NCBI GenBank assembly: GCA_951802425.1
Contig: OX637799.1
Location: forward strand, 1,922,001-1,986,000
DNA from: Clavaria fumosa
Lineage: Eukaryota > Basidiomycota > Agaricomycetes > Agaricales > Clavariaceae
DNA: 64,000 bases
Direction of reading: 5' to 3'
Part shown: positions 20,094 to 31,251 of the stretch, one piece after another
How the letters are laid out: each line of letters starts with the position of its first letter
Position numbering within the stretch: the first letter of the stretch is position 1
The notes under the pieces: generated by a model
The model's input: only the letters and a program-made list of their open reading frames with translations
What the model was told of the DNA's origin: nothing
Databases searched by the model: none
Translations under genes and position numbers: made by a program

Positions 20094-22377
20094 TGGGGCA
20101 CTCACGCTCTGAGCATAGCCAGAAACTGAAGGCCAAGCGTTTGTCCAGCTCTAGAAGCCCTGAGCCTGACCTTGAAGCCTCCCAGGAGACCCTTGAGGAC
20201 AACCCCGACGTTGAGACTAGTCTCGCTTCCATGTCCAATGTCATCTCTCTCGGAGCACACAAGTCTGAAATCAAGGGTCAACTTGACAGCATGGGTTATG
20301 GTAGTGGCTGTGAATCTTATGAAGGTCCAAACTGGACAATATTGTTAAGTGTGTCATTTTTTGGTCATAATTTTTATGCACACTTATGCACACTTATGCA
20401 CACTTATGCACACTTATGCAAAGTTATGCAAAGTTATGCAGAGTTGTGCAAAGTTATGCAATATTTTTTGTGCAAAGTTATGCAGAGTTGTGCAAAGTTA
20501 TGCAATATTTTTTGTGCAAAGTTATGCAGAGTTGTGCAAAGTTATGCAGAGTTATGCAAAGTTGTGCAGACTTGTGCAGCTTTGTGCAGAGTTGTGCAGA
20601 GTTGTGCAAAGTGCAGAGTTGCAAAAGTCTGCACAAGTCTGCACAAGTCTGCACAAGTCTGCACAAAGCTGCACAAGTCTGCACAACTTTGCATAACTCT
20701 GCATAACTTTGCACAAAAAATATTGCATAACTTTGCACAACTCTGCATAACTTTGCATAACTTTGCATAAGTGTGCATAAGTGTGCATAAGTGTGCATAA
20801 GTGTGCATAAGTGTGCATAAGTGTGCATAACTTTGCATAAGTGTGCATAAGTGTGCATAAGTGTGCATAAGTGTGCATAAGTGTGCATAAGTGTGCATAA
20901 GTGTGCACAACTTGCACAAGTGTGCATAAGTGCACACTAATGCACACAAGTGTGCATAAAAATTATGACCAAAAAATGACACACTTAACAATATTGTCCA
21001 GTTTGGACCTTCATAGAATCTCCCACAAAGCCAGTGCTGAAGATAAATCTAAAGAGACCTACAAAACGTTTGCCAGTTGCATACTATGCGATCTCCCCGT
21101 GCTGATACAACCCATAGGGATGGTTCTCATGGTCCCACAAGCAACAAGTGATGGCGCACAACGCCTTTCAATAGTACCAAGTGACGAAACCTTTGACAGC
21201 GTGCTCAGACGAATCTATAGTGTCATAGGCTCCACAGATGTCAAGCGGAAACCAGAACTTACCTACAAGCTCTCAAATGCGCTGCAAAAGAGTGTGCCGA
21301 TCTCACTTATGACTGATGACGACTGGAAAGGCTGCCTAGAAGATGTGTCAGCTGCTGAGACGAAGTTGAATAAGAAGATTAGGAAAGAGACTGACATTGC
21401 CTGGCAGAATATTCCCGTAATCATCATCGTACCTGATAATGTGAGTGTTGCTATTTGCAGTCTATAGCATGTCTGACCTTTCACAGTACATGAATTCACT
21501 CCGTGCACATAGAAAAAGAAAGCCAACACTGCAAACTGCGTCCAGCAGATCGAAGAAGGGAATGAAGATGCGATTGCTTGACTTGGACAACTACCTTGGT
21601 GATACGGATGAGGACGGCAACGATCCTGATGACCTAATGGAGAATGAGAGAAGGCAGCTTGAGCTTCTCGATAAAAGCCTGACCGGATGCATGAGATGCG
21701 GCCCAGAGAAGTACTGTAAGATTGATAAGGGAGGTAGTCACATCAGCCTCACATTCAATCAGCGTCGAGCATGGGCAAATGCCTTGGTAAGTATATTTTA
21801 TGAACTCCATGCCTTTGCTTTCCTGAAAGTAATCTAGGCTCTTGGGACTCATGGCGTTACTCTCAAATCACCACCGAAAGGTTCTCTCTTCGCCGCTTTC
21901 TTGACAGCTCGCACAGACGCAGCCACAACCCCCCAATTGCCACCTGCCCTTCCTGGCATGCCTCCGAATCCTTGGTATCCATTTCTCATGCCTTGGGCAC
22001 AGCTGCCCCAACAATTCCCGGCCCCAACTCCCTTGAGTCCTCTCAATATATCAGGTCAAATGCCACGATCCAATTCTCACCACACACAATCTTCTGGCTC
22101 TCTGACCCGTTGCATTGAATACCCTTCCATCTCCGACTTTCTGGCCTTGCTTGTTGAAAAAAACCCACGTCGCTCCATGCTTCAAGACTATGCTTCTGCA
22201 TTCGAAAAACATGACTTTTATAATATTGATGAAGTAGCCGGCTTTTCCGAGGACAGGCTGAGGGGTGAAGAGTTCAAATTCTCAGCTGGCAATGCTTTAT
22301 TTTTCTTGAAAGAGGTGAGGGCTGAAATACGTAGAATTGATCAGGAGAATGGGAAGAAAAAACCTCGGCTCGAATAA
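20093..22377 (+). pseudogene. accessory gene of the 275-bp-TIR transposon, disrupted by a MITE
   Basis: First in-frame ATG is at 20093. Exon 1 (to 21440) carries the MITE at 20318-21015. Intron 1 is 21441-21486 (GTGAGT...TCACAG), exon 2 21487-21786, intron 2 21787-21837 (GTAAGT...TCTAG), exon 3 21838-22377. Joined frames agree at both introns. Landmarks: LTYKLSNALQKSVPISLMTD and DDWKGC in exon 1; GCMRCGPEKYCKIDKGGSH in exon 2, a CX2C...C possible metal site; a SAM-like helical end (SISDFLALLV ... FKFSAGNALFFLKEVRAEI) in exon 3. This architecture recurs in many unnamed mushroom proteins; function unknown. Across the MITE scar the upstream frame meets UGA at 21103 while the downstream frame differs by one, so exon 1 also needs a frameshift or unseen intron. 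Confidence 0.6.
20318..21015. mobile_element. 698-bp hairpin MITE made of TGTGCATAAG decamers
   Basis: Begins TATGAAGGTCCAAACTGGAC and ends with its inverse, flanked by 6-bp repeats GAATCT (20312-20317 and 21016-21021). Terminal arms of about 60 bp lead to arrays of TTATGCACAC on the left and TGTGCATAAG on the right, so the whole element folds into one long hairpin. All frames are open only because the decamers lack stops in phase. It interrupts exon 1 of the accessory gene. Confidence 0.9.
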
Positions 22378-22408
22378 GCATTTAGAAATTCTGTTTGTGT
22401 ATATTCAA

Positions 22409-25400
22409 CTACAAGTACCCGCAGTGTTGAAACCACCCTTTTGTCACCTCTGCTGTAACCTCGTTGAGAGCTGCATAGAGAAATTCAAAAGGTTCAGCAG
22501 GGTCTCCAAGCTCAACTATGTGGCGGAAGGATTGGCCATGTCGTCGAACAAATGCTTTCACAAATGAAAAGCATTCTTCAATTGGATTATAGTTGGGCGA
22601 GTATGGTGGTAGATACACAAGTTTGACTCCCCTGCTTGTTTGATAAGCAAGACAAGTATCATAAGATATCCAGGCTTACCTGGCTTCGCATCTTTCTTCA
22701 ACACCTTCAACGTGATGAATCCTGCAGTTGTCAATGACAAGAACACTTCGTGGGAGGGGATATGGATTCATGATAGCGAGTAGACCATCAAGCCACATGA
22801 GAAACTGATCACCATTATAACTTCCAACCTTGATGTGGCTGTATATAATTCCAGAGGGATCGAGAGCTGGCAAGATCATCAGGAAAAAGAACCCCCAGCA
22901 GTAGACATCAGCATAGACTATGTAGACTACACAGCCTGTATAGACTGCTGTAGCATATGTAGTGAGAAAAATAGTAATACATAGAAGGTATGGATTACTA
23001 TATAGCATGCAATAGACTGGGTAGCATATTATGAGTGCATTGTAGTAATGGTAGTAGAGCCTATGTACTATGTTGAGCCTAGTAGCATATTATGAGTGCA
23101 TTGTAGTCACAGTAGTAGAGCCTATGTACTATGTTGAGCCTAGTAGCATATTATGAGTGCATTGTAGTTACAGTAGTAGAGCCTATGTACTATGTTGAGC
23201 CTAGTAGCATATTATGAGTGCATAGTAGTAATAGTAGTAGAGCCTATGTACTATGTTGAGCCTAGTAGCAACTAGTGATAGTGCTGTTGGGTAGGATAGT
23301 AAGCCTTTGTACTACATTGAATTGACAGCACAGATGTTGTCATGATTATGATATAATCAGGAGCTGAGTGGAGGTGAGGTGAATTCCAGTGCAAGGTTGA
23401 AGCAATAAACTCATGAGTGTTTCAGCATGCTATAGATTAGGATCAAAATGAACAATTCATGATATTGTGCAGTATATGACAAGTACATAGAGTAGTCTCT
23501 TTTTGTTAGGATTGCTTACATAAGCCATCCCAAAGAGGAGTTGTGGAGAAACTGGGGGAGGAGGGTTGTTGGAAGGTCACATGACCTGTGGCTGGGGTCA
23601 GATTACATAATTGTAAGATCACATGACCTGGAGCCTGGGCATGTCACGTGATCCAAGGGTCTGAGCATGGGAACACCAGCAAATGCTGAAGCATTTGGTA
23701 TATACCTTTGCTTTTCCTCTTTTGTACTCTTTCCCCCTTATGTTAGTATTGTTGTCATGACCTTACATTTAAGTTGTGTGAGACCCAGTCTGATACTTTT
23801 GGACTAAAATTGTTACAAAGATTTGTACTCCATAAATGAATGCATATCAGTATACTTGTTGAGATAAAATTGAGCTGCTGAATGAAGAGCATTATTTCTG
23901 GTCCATGAGATAGGTACATCTGCTGATCCAAAGTGAGGAATCAACAGACAACTGTGCCAAATTTGCAGAATTTTGTCAAGTAGACAAAATAATCTGATAC
24001 ATGCCAGTTGCTAGATCAAAGCTTGTAAGTGGTCTGTACCAGTGAACATATGCTAAAGGATGTGGTACTATGCCCAGGCACATCAGCAAAACAGCTTGGC
24101 TGAATGTAAGTATGGACTGGTATGGACTGGTGTGTAACACCCCAAGTTGTCTTGGGGTATTACATACCAGTCCATACCTCTCTACTGTACCATTTCATTC
24201 AATTGACCAGGTGGTGTGATGCATTCCTCTGGTCAAATTTTGAATTGACTGAAAGTAGAAGTCAAGTGTGACATGAGGGATAATTGACTGCCCCTCCACC
24301 AGTATATATTAGGTAACTGTCACCCAAAAAGGGAATTTCACCTTACAAATTGACCAATTCCTCAAATGATGTGTGACCAGTGTGATTTTTGGCCAATTTG
24401 GGGAGGTGCATGATGCATGACAGGTCAATTGAATGAAATGGACAGTATACTGACAACTTAGCTGAGCTGTTTTGCTGATGAGATGCTTTGGAAGATCAAA
24501 AATCTTGCTACATGAAGACCTAGTTGAAGTTGACATCAAATTGTAGACAATTGATAGCCTTAGACTAACCTTTTAATCCATCCTCTTTCCACTGTGATTT
24601 GTTCTCAATGATCAAGGTAGTGTCAAAGCATGGTGGAGTTGCTGGCTTGCATGGTCCATTAGAATGGCCAGGCATTCCATGAATCTGATATAACTGTTCA
24701 TCAGCTTGGGGCTTGGATGGCAACTTGACAGTAATATATTTATACATATCAAATCAATCATGATAGTTTGGATGAATATGATCTCTTCCAAAAGATTGCT
24801 CCAAAAAGGTGTTCAAAGCTTGGATAAAGCTAGGCACCCATCTATCTTGGTAAACCAGCACAGAAAATATCAATTAATTTTTTTGACATATCCACATTAA
24901 TCTACAGATCAAGTAGTGTCTTATGAAAAAAAAAATCTTGAGAATTGCTTGAGAATTGACTGAGAAATGGGCCAGAACATTTGTGGGTCACTGATTTGGT
25001 AAGCTTATGGCTGTACTTGTGGCATGGTGGGAATTGCCATCCCAGAAAGTCGTCACATGCTCTGTGTTGAACTTGTCGTTCTCTCTGCCTCCCACCATCA
25101 CCCTCTCTCCTCCCTTTCTCCCATCCCCAGCAACGACGATAGCGGCGACAGCACCCTCACCCTCACCTCTAACGATGACGACGATGGCGGCAGCACCCTC
25201 ACCCTCTCCCTCCTCCAGCGATGACGACGACGGCGGCGGTACCCTCACCCTCTCTCTCCTCCAGTGATGACGGCGATGGCGGCGGCACCTCCTCCCTCTC
25301 CCTCACCCTCTCCTTCAGTGACAACCACGGCAGCGGCGGCACCCTCAGCGAGGGGCCACCAGGTGCGCCCTCTCCCTTTTTTCATGATTCTTTTCAATTT

Positions 25401-27091
25401 TTTTTAATCTACAGGGCGATGGAGGGCGACGGCACTTCTCCGTCTCCTCTCTCTCACTCTCCTCACTCTCCCTCTCCTCCCTCTCCTCCCTCCCTCTCTC
25501 CTCCCTCTCTCCTCCCTCTTCCTTCCCCTCCCTCTCTCCTCCAGCAACTACGACGACAGCAGCGGCAACAGAGCAACAGCGGCGGTGACGGCGGCGGCAG
25601 CGACAGCAGCGGCGGCGGCGGCGGCAGCAACAGCAGCAGCGGCAGTGACGGCGGCGGCAGCGACAGCAGCGGAGGCGGCGGCGACGGGGGCGGCAGCGGC
25701 GGCGATGGGGGCGGCAGCGACAGCGGCGGTGACAGCGGCGGCGACGGCGGCGGCAACAGCGGCGGCAGCAACAACGACCGCGGCAGCGGCGGTGGCAGCG
25801 ACAGCGATGGCGGCGGCGGCAGCGGCAGCAACAACGACGGCGACGACGGCGGCAACAATGACGGTGACGGCAGCGGCAACAACGACGGCAGCGGCAACAG
25901 CGGCGGCGGCGGCGGCAGCAGCAGCAATGGTCCAGGCCCCCTACTGCAGTCACAGACTGACAGTGGGGACCTGGGCCATTGATTTTGTGCTGGCTGGTGT
26001 GCAGAGGAAGGAAGGAGCAGTGGTGGCAGCAGGAAGCGGCACATAGCACTACCATAGTCTACTGTAGTATCAACCTGGGCTACCATTTGAGACAAGTAAA
26101 CTATTGAATCACCTTTGCATACTCTGGTGCATTGTATGGGATCTACTCAGTCTACAGAGCAATATATAGGAACTACCATTACTACCATTACTACAGAGCA
26201 ATATATGGGAACTACTGTTACTACAGAGCAATAGATGGGAACTACCATTACTACAGAGCAATATATGGGATCTACTGGGTCTATATAACGCATTACTAGC
26301 TACTGAGCTACTGCTGCTACCATGACTACATAGTACTATATTGTTTGAGCTTTTTTTCCTGATGATGGAATATCTGGAATTTTGTAAGAGTGTACCAGAG
26401 TTGTTCATGAAGCACATACCGAGTACCACGAACAAAGTGACAGCCCTTTCGTGCACGTAGTCCTTGTGGAGCCCAGCCATTTTCTCGATATGTTGTCAAG
26501 ATGTTTACAGCACTTTCATCGGCAAAAACAAGTCGTTCGGGTGGTTCTTGACCAATCTTGAATGAAAAATCACGTCGGGCATCAACACAACGTTCTCGGG
26601 CAGCTTTAGAAAGCTACAGATGGCTTAGCAATGCAGCCTAGCTTGAATCAACATCAACTCACGCGTTTTGAGCTCATCCCAAGCCTCTTCAAGGTTCTCC
26701 AGATTGTTGCAAGAGAGACATCAATGTTATGCTGTGCATAAAGCTCTTCCTGTATCTCATCCAGGTATATATCTGGGCTGCGCTCAATTAGTGCGAGCAT
26801 CAACTGCAGCAGACCATCAGGAGATAGGTGCAACAATAAGAGCCAGAGACTCACCCTGACCGCATCTCTCTGCATCAATGGTGCCCTACCAAGACCACCC
26901 CTATCCCTACAAACTTCGCCAATCTCTCGCCATGTCTTCAGACAGCGCTGTATGACACGCAAAGGCATGTTGAGCAAGATCGCAACCGCAGTATTTTTCA
27001 TCCCAAGAGTGTATACTTGATAGATAACTCTCCTCTTGAGATCCTGGTGATAATGGCGTCGTATAGGGTTCATGTTCTTTTTCCGAGGCAT
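22409..27091 (-). CDS. DD34E transposase (IS630-Tc1-mariner), split by a nested element
   Basis: Exons on minus: 27091-26663, 26613-26420, 26373-26365 joined to 22874-22680, and 22631-22409. Introns of 49, 46 and 48 nt have GT...AG ends (GTGAGT, GTATGT, GTAAGC donors). CATCAGG copy 2 plus one AT lies inside exon 3. Ignoring it, exons total 1050 nt, 349 residues, normal for the family. N-terminal HTH region (HYHQDLKRRVIYQVYTLGMK, then LLNMPLRVIQRCLKTW) binds the TIR. Catalytic residues: Asp in LVFADESA, Asp in VLVIDNCRIHH, Glu in YSPNYNPIEE with 34 residues between the last two. Start chosen as the first ATG, 18 bp beyond the TIR. No internal stop apart from the insertion, so inactivation looks recent. 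Confidence 0.92.
23030..23265. repeat. 60-bp tandem repeat in copy 2, about 4 units
   Basis: Inverse of the repeat at 2564-2990 (CCTATGTACTATGTTGAGCC core), with four units instead of seven. Confidence 0.85.
25560..25925. repeat. GGC/GAC trinucleotide array in copy 2
   Basis: About 360 bp of GGC, AGC and GAC triplets, the shortest full array of the three copies. Open frames across it are triplet artefacts. Confidence 0.85.
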
Positions 27092-27108
27092 AGCAGCAGT
27101 CTGGAGTG

Positions 27109-27383
27109 TAGCAGCGGCCTGGAGTGGTCCAGATGAAAGCGGTGGTGACCAGGATGCGCCACTGTCCACAGATGATGAGCTATCATCAATTCACAGTCAA
27201 TATTGAGTCTTCTCACTCAATTTTTGGATGTGCACCTGCACACTGTCTTTGTGATCATTTTTCAGGTCTTATTACTGTATTTCATGAAGAATTACACTTG
27301 GGAGAGCGTATGCAAGATTCAACTACCCGAAGCTTTGTTTTTCTTTGTTTTCACGCCCGCGCCCTAAGTTCTGCAAACCGCTG
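27109..27383 (-). repeat. right 275-bp TIR, also promoter of the transposase gene
   Basis: Inverse of 19819-20093. In the transposase direction it ends CTCCAGGCCGCTGCTA and the transposase ATG follows 18 bp later, after an imperfect copy of the same word (CTCCAGACTGCTGCT). Confidence 0.9.
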
Positions 27384-27740
27384 TAAACAGATTTGTTACA
27401 AATTCGACGATTTCACTTTTCTCTAATGCGAGTACATCTGAATGAAAAGAGCAAGAAATTAGATCAAATTAGATGGTTCTTTTGTTTCGAACTTTTAACC
27501 AGTATTTCCTCTTTGACCGTCTGGTTCGACTGGTTCGACTGGTTGACAGCCTGATCTGTCTGGTCGAGAAGAGAAGAGCATTTATCCGTCACTGTCATCA
27601 TTGGGATCGTAGGTGGTTTGACTGACCCATTGCTAGTTGTGTTAGGCACTGGGCGAGCAGTTCTTTTTCAAAATTCGATGCTTCGCACGGATTGATCTGT
27701 CCTTCATCGGATTGTCCAGGATCGTATGGTTCGGTAGGCT
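27384..27740 (+). repeat. PUL repeat unit B, right part
   Basis: Resumes unit B after the transposon. The start (AACAGATTTGTTACAAATTC) matches unit C at 30772, and the end is the ATGTATCAGCTTGTGTAGTG junction. No gene seen. Confidence 0.65.
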
Positions 27741-30700
27741 AGAAATGTATCAGCTTGTGTAGTGAAGTGTTGTTGAAGACGCACTGTCACGGCGGGGACA
27801 TCTTCGCTATCGCCCATATTATCTTCGCTATTGGTCTCTTGTGCCTCTGAGTTGTCTCTCTCTATATACTAATACAATAAACGAATTTCCACTTGCATCG
27901 AAGCAACTATTCGTCACAGCGTCTCCGAGTCTTTTCCGTAAAACAGTGCGGATTGTCCCCTGTTTCTTTCAACAACAATATACATGACTCCTTGTTTGCC
28001 TTCACAGCGCCTTCGATGGCCGTTCAGCTGTCTCGAGGCGCAACAGCGACTCGGACGGTGTTGCCGGCGTATTTTAATTGCCACAGCAGCTGTGGCAAAG
28101 GATTATTCTGTTCCTGTGGTCCTTACGCAACTAATGACAAGGCCGAGGCGGGTCGGGACACCGGCAAAACTTTTCAATCACATTTTGTCCCCTCGTTTCA
28201 ACAGTACGCATGACCCCTTGATTGCCTACACAGCACCTTCAGAGGCCATTCAGCTATTCCGCGTCTGTGCGCATGGCGGCGGCAAGGTTCGCATTCAACA
28301 TCATGGCATACCTACGTACCTACAGAAGGCGCATTCTGGGGAAGGTGAGGCAAAGCGGCGGGAGCGAGAACGGAGGAATTGGACACGGACATGTTGAAAA
28401 TGAGAGGTACTCACGACTGCAGTAACCATTTCCATCGGTCCTGCAAATTCTCGTCCGATTGCTCCGTCGGTCGAGGCGAGTCTAGTGACCCCTCTTCTCC
28501 GTGTCCAACAGCAGCGGAATACCGCCGTGGCGGTGGGGCGCCGTAAATGAGTCTTGGCTTGACATTGGTGTGGTGATTCCATCGTTTCAGAGTCGTTCCT
28601 TTCGTGCCTTCTATCTTGTGGTCTGTCGCATCAATGTTAGTAGCCCGCTTCACTTAATCACACGCATGCTGCACCATCCATAGGAATGGCAACCCCGCTT
28701 TGCAGGCTAGAATCAGCCTCGATGGGAGCAGTCTGTCTTGTTTTCTGTTCGCTCTCGTGTAAACGACGGCTTCTTGCGCAGTGGTCAATCGCACAGACGA
28801 TAGTTCAGGGTCGGACAACGCCCTCCTCGTCGCCGTGCTGAGCACACCCCATGAGGAACACAGGGGCGAAAACGTTTGTTGGCGGTAGCCTAGCGAGGCA
28901 AAAAAAAGAGATGATTGGATGATCGTGTAGCATGAATACACTGCGGGGGCAGACAGCAAGCAGCGCAGGAAACAATCCTCTTCCCATGGATAGTAGTGCG
29001 ACACATACATTTGGGACACAGCAAGCGAGCGGAATGCGTGAATGCAAGCATCATTGTCGCAGGAGATGTGTCGTCGAGCACAACAGAAGGGTGACACCAT
29101 TCGTGGTCGTGTTCGGCGCCGTTTGCCAACCCAGTGCCGAGCGCTCCCTCCTTGCCTTTCTAATTAGCCCGAGGTCTTGCGTGACGAGCCGGACGACGCG
29201 GAGGTGCGGAGTGCGGTCGTTTGCAAGATATTGTGGCGGTTGCTGCTTGCCTTGAACGACATCGGCGGCGCCCTGCCACTGCTAGTCAAAATTACCCGAA
29301 GCATAAAGAAAATTTCTCAACAGCCTCGAGGTCAACAATTCAAGTGCAGTTGCTGCCGAGGCATAGGAAGGTTTATCAGTCGGGGGCCTCGCAGGCTGGA
29401 CCCAGCGTCCTGCGTGCCTATGCGTACAATCCAGGCAAACGGGTGGAACGGAACACCAAAACGAAACGAATCTCTAGGCGATTTCGTATGTCATTATCAT
29501 CTTACACCAATTCTGTGCCCTAAGAAATATAATCATCGTAGCAGGAGGAGGCCATTCCCGCAAATTTGCCTCCCAGCATATGGAAGGCTGTCGGCTCGAG
29601 TCTGCACTCGGATTTCATTCCCTTGCATTGGACAGTGGCGTCTCTGTCAGAAGGCGTTGAGATACAAAAAGGCGTTATCGCTATCGTGGTCTGAGCCGTT
29701 CCCACTTGTCGATTTGTGGAGAGTCGAAGGGGCTGAATCGCGTGGTCGACACCTGGTGCGTGTCGCACCCTGCGGCTGGCAATGACTGCGAGGCGGTTCC
29801 TGATCCCATCTCTGGGTTCTTGATGAAGGCCTTGAGCGGCGGCAGCAGCTCCCGCGCTGTGACCCCGAGAAACTACATGCTGTTGTTGCTACGTCTGCTC
29901 TCGAACGGGTTTTATCGCGCGCCGTTAGCGGGGCGGTCGTCCCTCATGCAGGATCATCTGGCAGCGATGCGGATGGCAAAGACGCCGGGGACACCACGAC
30001 AAACCTGCTGGTGCAGACGCTGCTTCAGAGGACGCGTCTGTGCGCACGGCGGCGGCGGGGCTTGCATCTCAACGTTGCAGTGTTCCTACAGAAGGAGAAC
30101 GCGAAGCGAGGCGGCGGGAGTAGTGGACTGCCGGGAACAGAGGAGTTGGACACGGCGCAGACTTGGAGGTGGAGATGGCGAGTGCCATGTTGGAGGCGAT
30201 GTCGAGAGAGGGGGAGAACGTGGGATGTTGGTGGGTGTCGTGGCTGTTTTCATTATGTTATGTCATGCTGATGGAGTTTCCCACTGCCCAGATCTCGCTT
30301 TTACTGCATCGTTTGACGGCGTCTCTGGAATTGCTAGTGCGACTTTCGCCGTTTTAGGAGAGCCAGATATCTTCACTGCTGAAGGTTCTCCGAGCTCTGG
30401 ACACATCCTTTTCGTGAGCAAGAAGGACCTTTGATAGAGGTCGCAGACAAGCCATGTAATTGATTCGCATCGGCATGGTAAAATTTCACTGGTGACTTCG
30501 AGGAAAAAATTCGCCCCGCCCCATCTCATTCTTATGAAGCATCGTCGCCTTCAAGACGGGGGTCCCCACCATCACGGCAGACATTGTTGTGAGGAAGCAC
30601 ACTTTGGGCTACGACGTGTTGGTGACCGCATGTCGAGCGTAGCCCCCGTGACGAGTCTCAGTCTACTCGGGTTCGTTGGTTGCAGAAGACATGGTGAGCG

Positions 30701-31085
30701 GAATTGTTGTGATGGGTACTGACGACTGTACATCGCCATTTTCTCACAAAAGTGTACAATCTTTTCAAACAGATTTGTTACAAATTCGAAGTGATAAGAT
30801 TTCTTCAATGCGAGGACATCTGGATGAAAGAAGAAGAGATCAGGAAAAAAAGGGTGTGAATTTTTTTTTTTTTGAACCTTGACCACTCTCGCGACTAGTT
30901 GCCGCAGTATTTTCTCCCGTTGTTGTCGTTCCTCCTCCTGTTCCTCCTTCTGTTCCTCCTGTTCCTCCCCCTGTTGTATTACCCTGGGTTCCTCCCCTTG
31001 TTGTGTCACTCGGGGGTTCTTCTGCTGGTTGACCACCTGCGGTACTCGTTTGTCCCCGTAGTGTAGCTTCCGTGTACTAAAAATG
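27741..31085 (+). repeat. PUL repeat unit C (about 3.3 kb)
   Basis: The first 1.5 kb is very close to the start of unit A (12415-13900), then shorter than A. Its end carries TCCTCCTGTTCCTCC-type repeats (30900-31020). Between 27741 and 29690 no protein is recognised. Confidence 0.7.
29690..30434 (+). pseudogene. PUL-domain gene fragment in unit C, the longest
   Basis: Starts with a FPLVDLW-like motif and continues WCVSHPAAGNDCEAVPDPIS, FLMKALSGGSSSRAVTPRNY and MLLLLRLLSNGFYRAP. This is the early part of a PUL domain in fungal proteins. It then shifts frame to WEVEMASAMLEAMSREGENV, has an intron-like gap (GTGGGATGTT...CTGCCCAG) and resumes with LLHRLTASLELLVRLSPF followed by a UAG where other copies read YES or DES. 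Several frame changes make it a pseudogene. It fixes the identity of the shorter pieces in units A and D. Confidence 0.65.
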
Positions 31086-31251
31086 TATCAGCTTGTGTAA
31101 TGATTCAATGAAGCGTTGTTACAGATGCACCCAGCCCGGATCCACAACCTCACCGTAGTCACGGCAGCCATGGTAGTTTTTCCCGCCAGCCATGTTGTCT
31201 TCGTCGTTGATTTAGTTGTGGTCTCTTGTGTCTCTGAGTTGTCTCTCTATA

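Larger units (their letters stand above)
22877..26364 (-). mobile_element. CATCAGG-TIR element, copy 2, full length
   Basis: 3488 bp from CATCAGG (22877) to CCTGATG (26364), each end followed by A-rich/T-rich runs (CATCAGGAAAAA). The target AT is doubled (22875-22876 and 26365-26366) and restores the transposase frame when counted once. Orientation is opposite to copies 1 and 3. Contents: four 60-bp repeats (23030-23265), inverted-repeat block (about 24078-24478), short conserved ORF (24565-24747), purine tract, trinucleotide array (25560-25925), then TATATTGCTCTGTAGTAATG-type repeats (26160-26290). No transposase. Confidence 0.9.
19819..27383. mobile_element. IS630-Tc1-mariner transposon with two convergent genes and 275-bp TIRs
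   Basis: The 275-bp termini (19819-20093 and 27109-27383) are inverted copies with no difference I can find, beginning CAGCGGTTTGCAGAACTTAG. Inside are an accessory gene on plus (20093-22377) and a transposase gene on minus (27091-22409), whose stops lie 31 bp apart. Without the hairpin MITE (20318-21015) and CATCAGG copy 2 (22877-26364), each with one TSD, the element is about 3.37 kb. The right flank starts TA as expected for the superfamily; the left flank reads TTTTTTT with no TA. It sits in PUL unit B. Confidence 0.9.

Noticed and set aside
20349..20991. Six open frames with CAHLCTLMHTYA-like repeats
   Set aside because: They are translations of the 10-bp words of the hairpin MITE in every frame; no start context, no conservation of protein.
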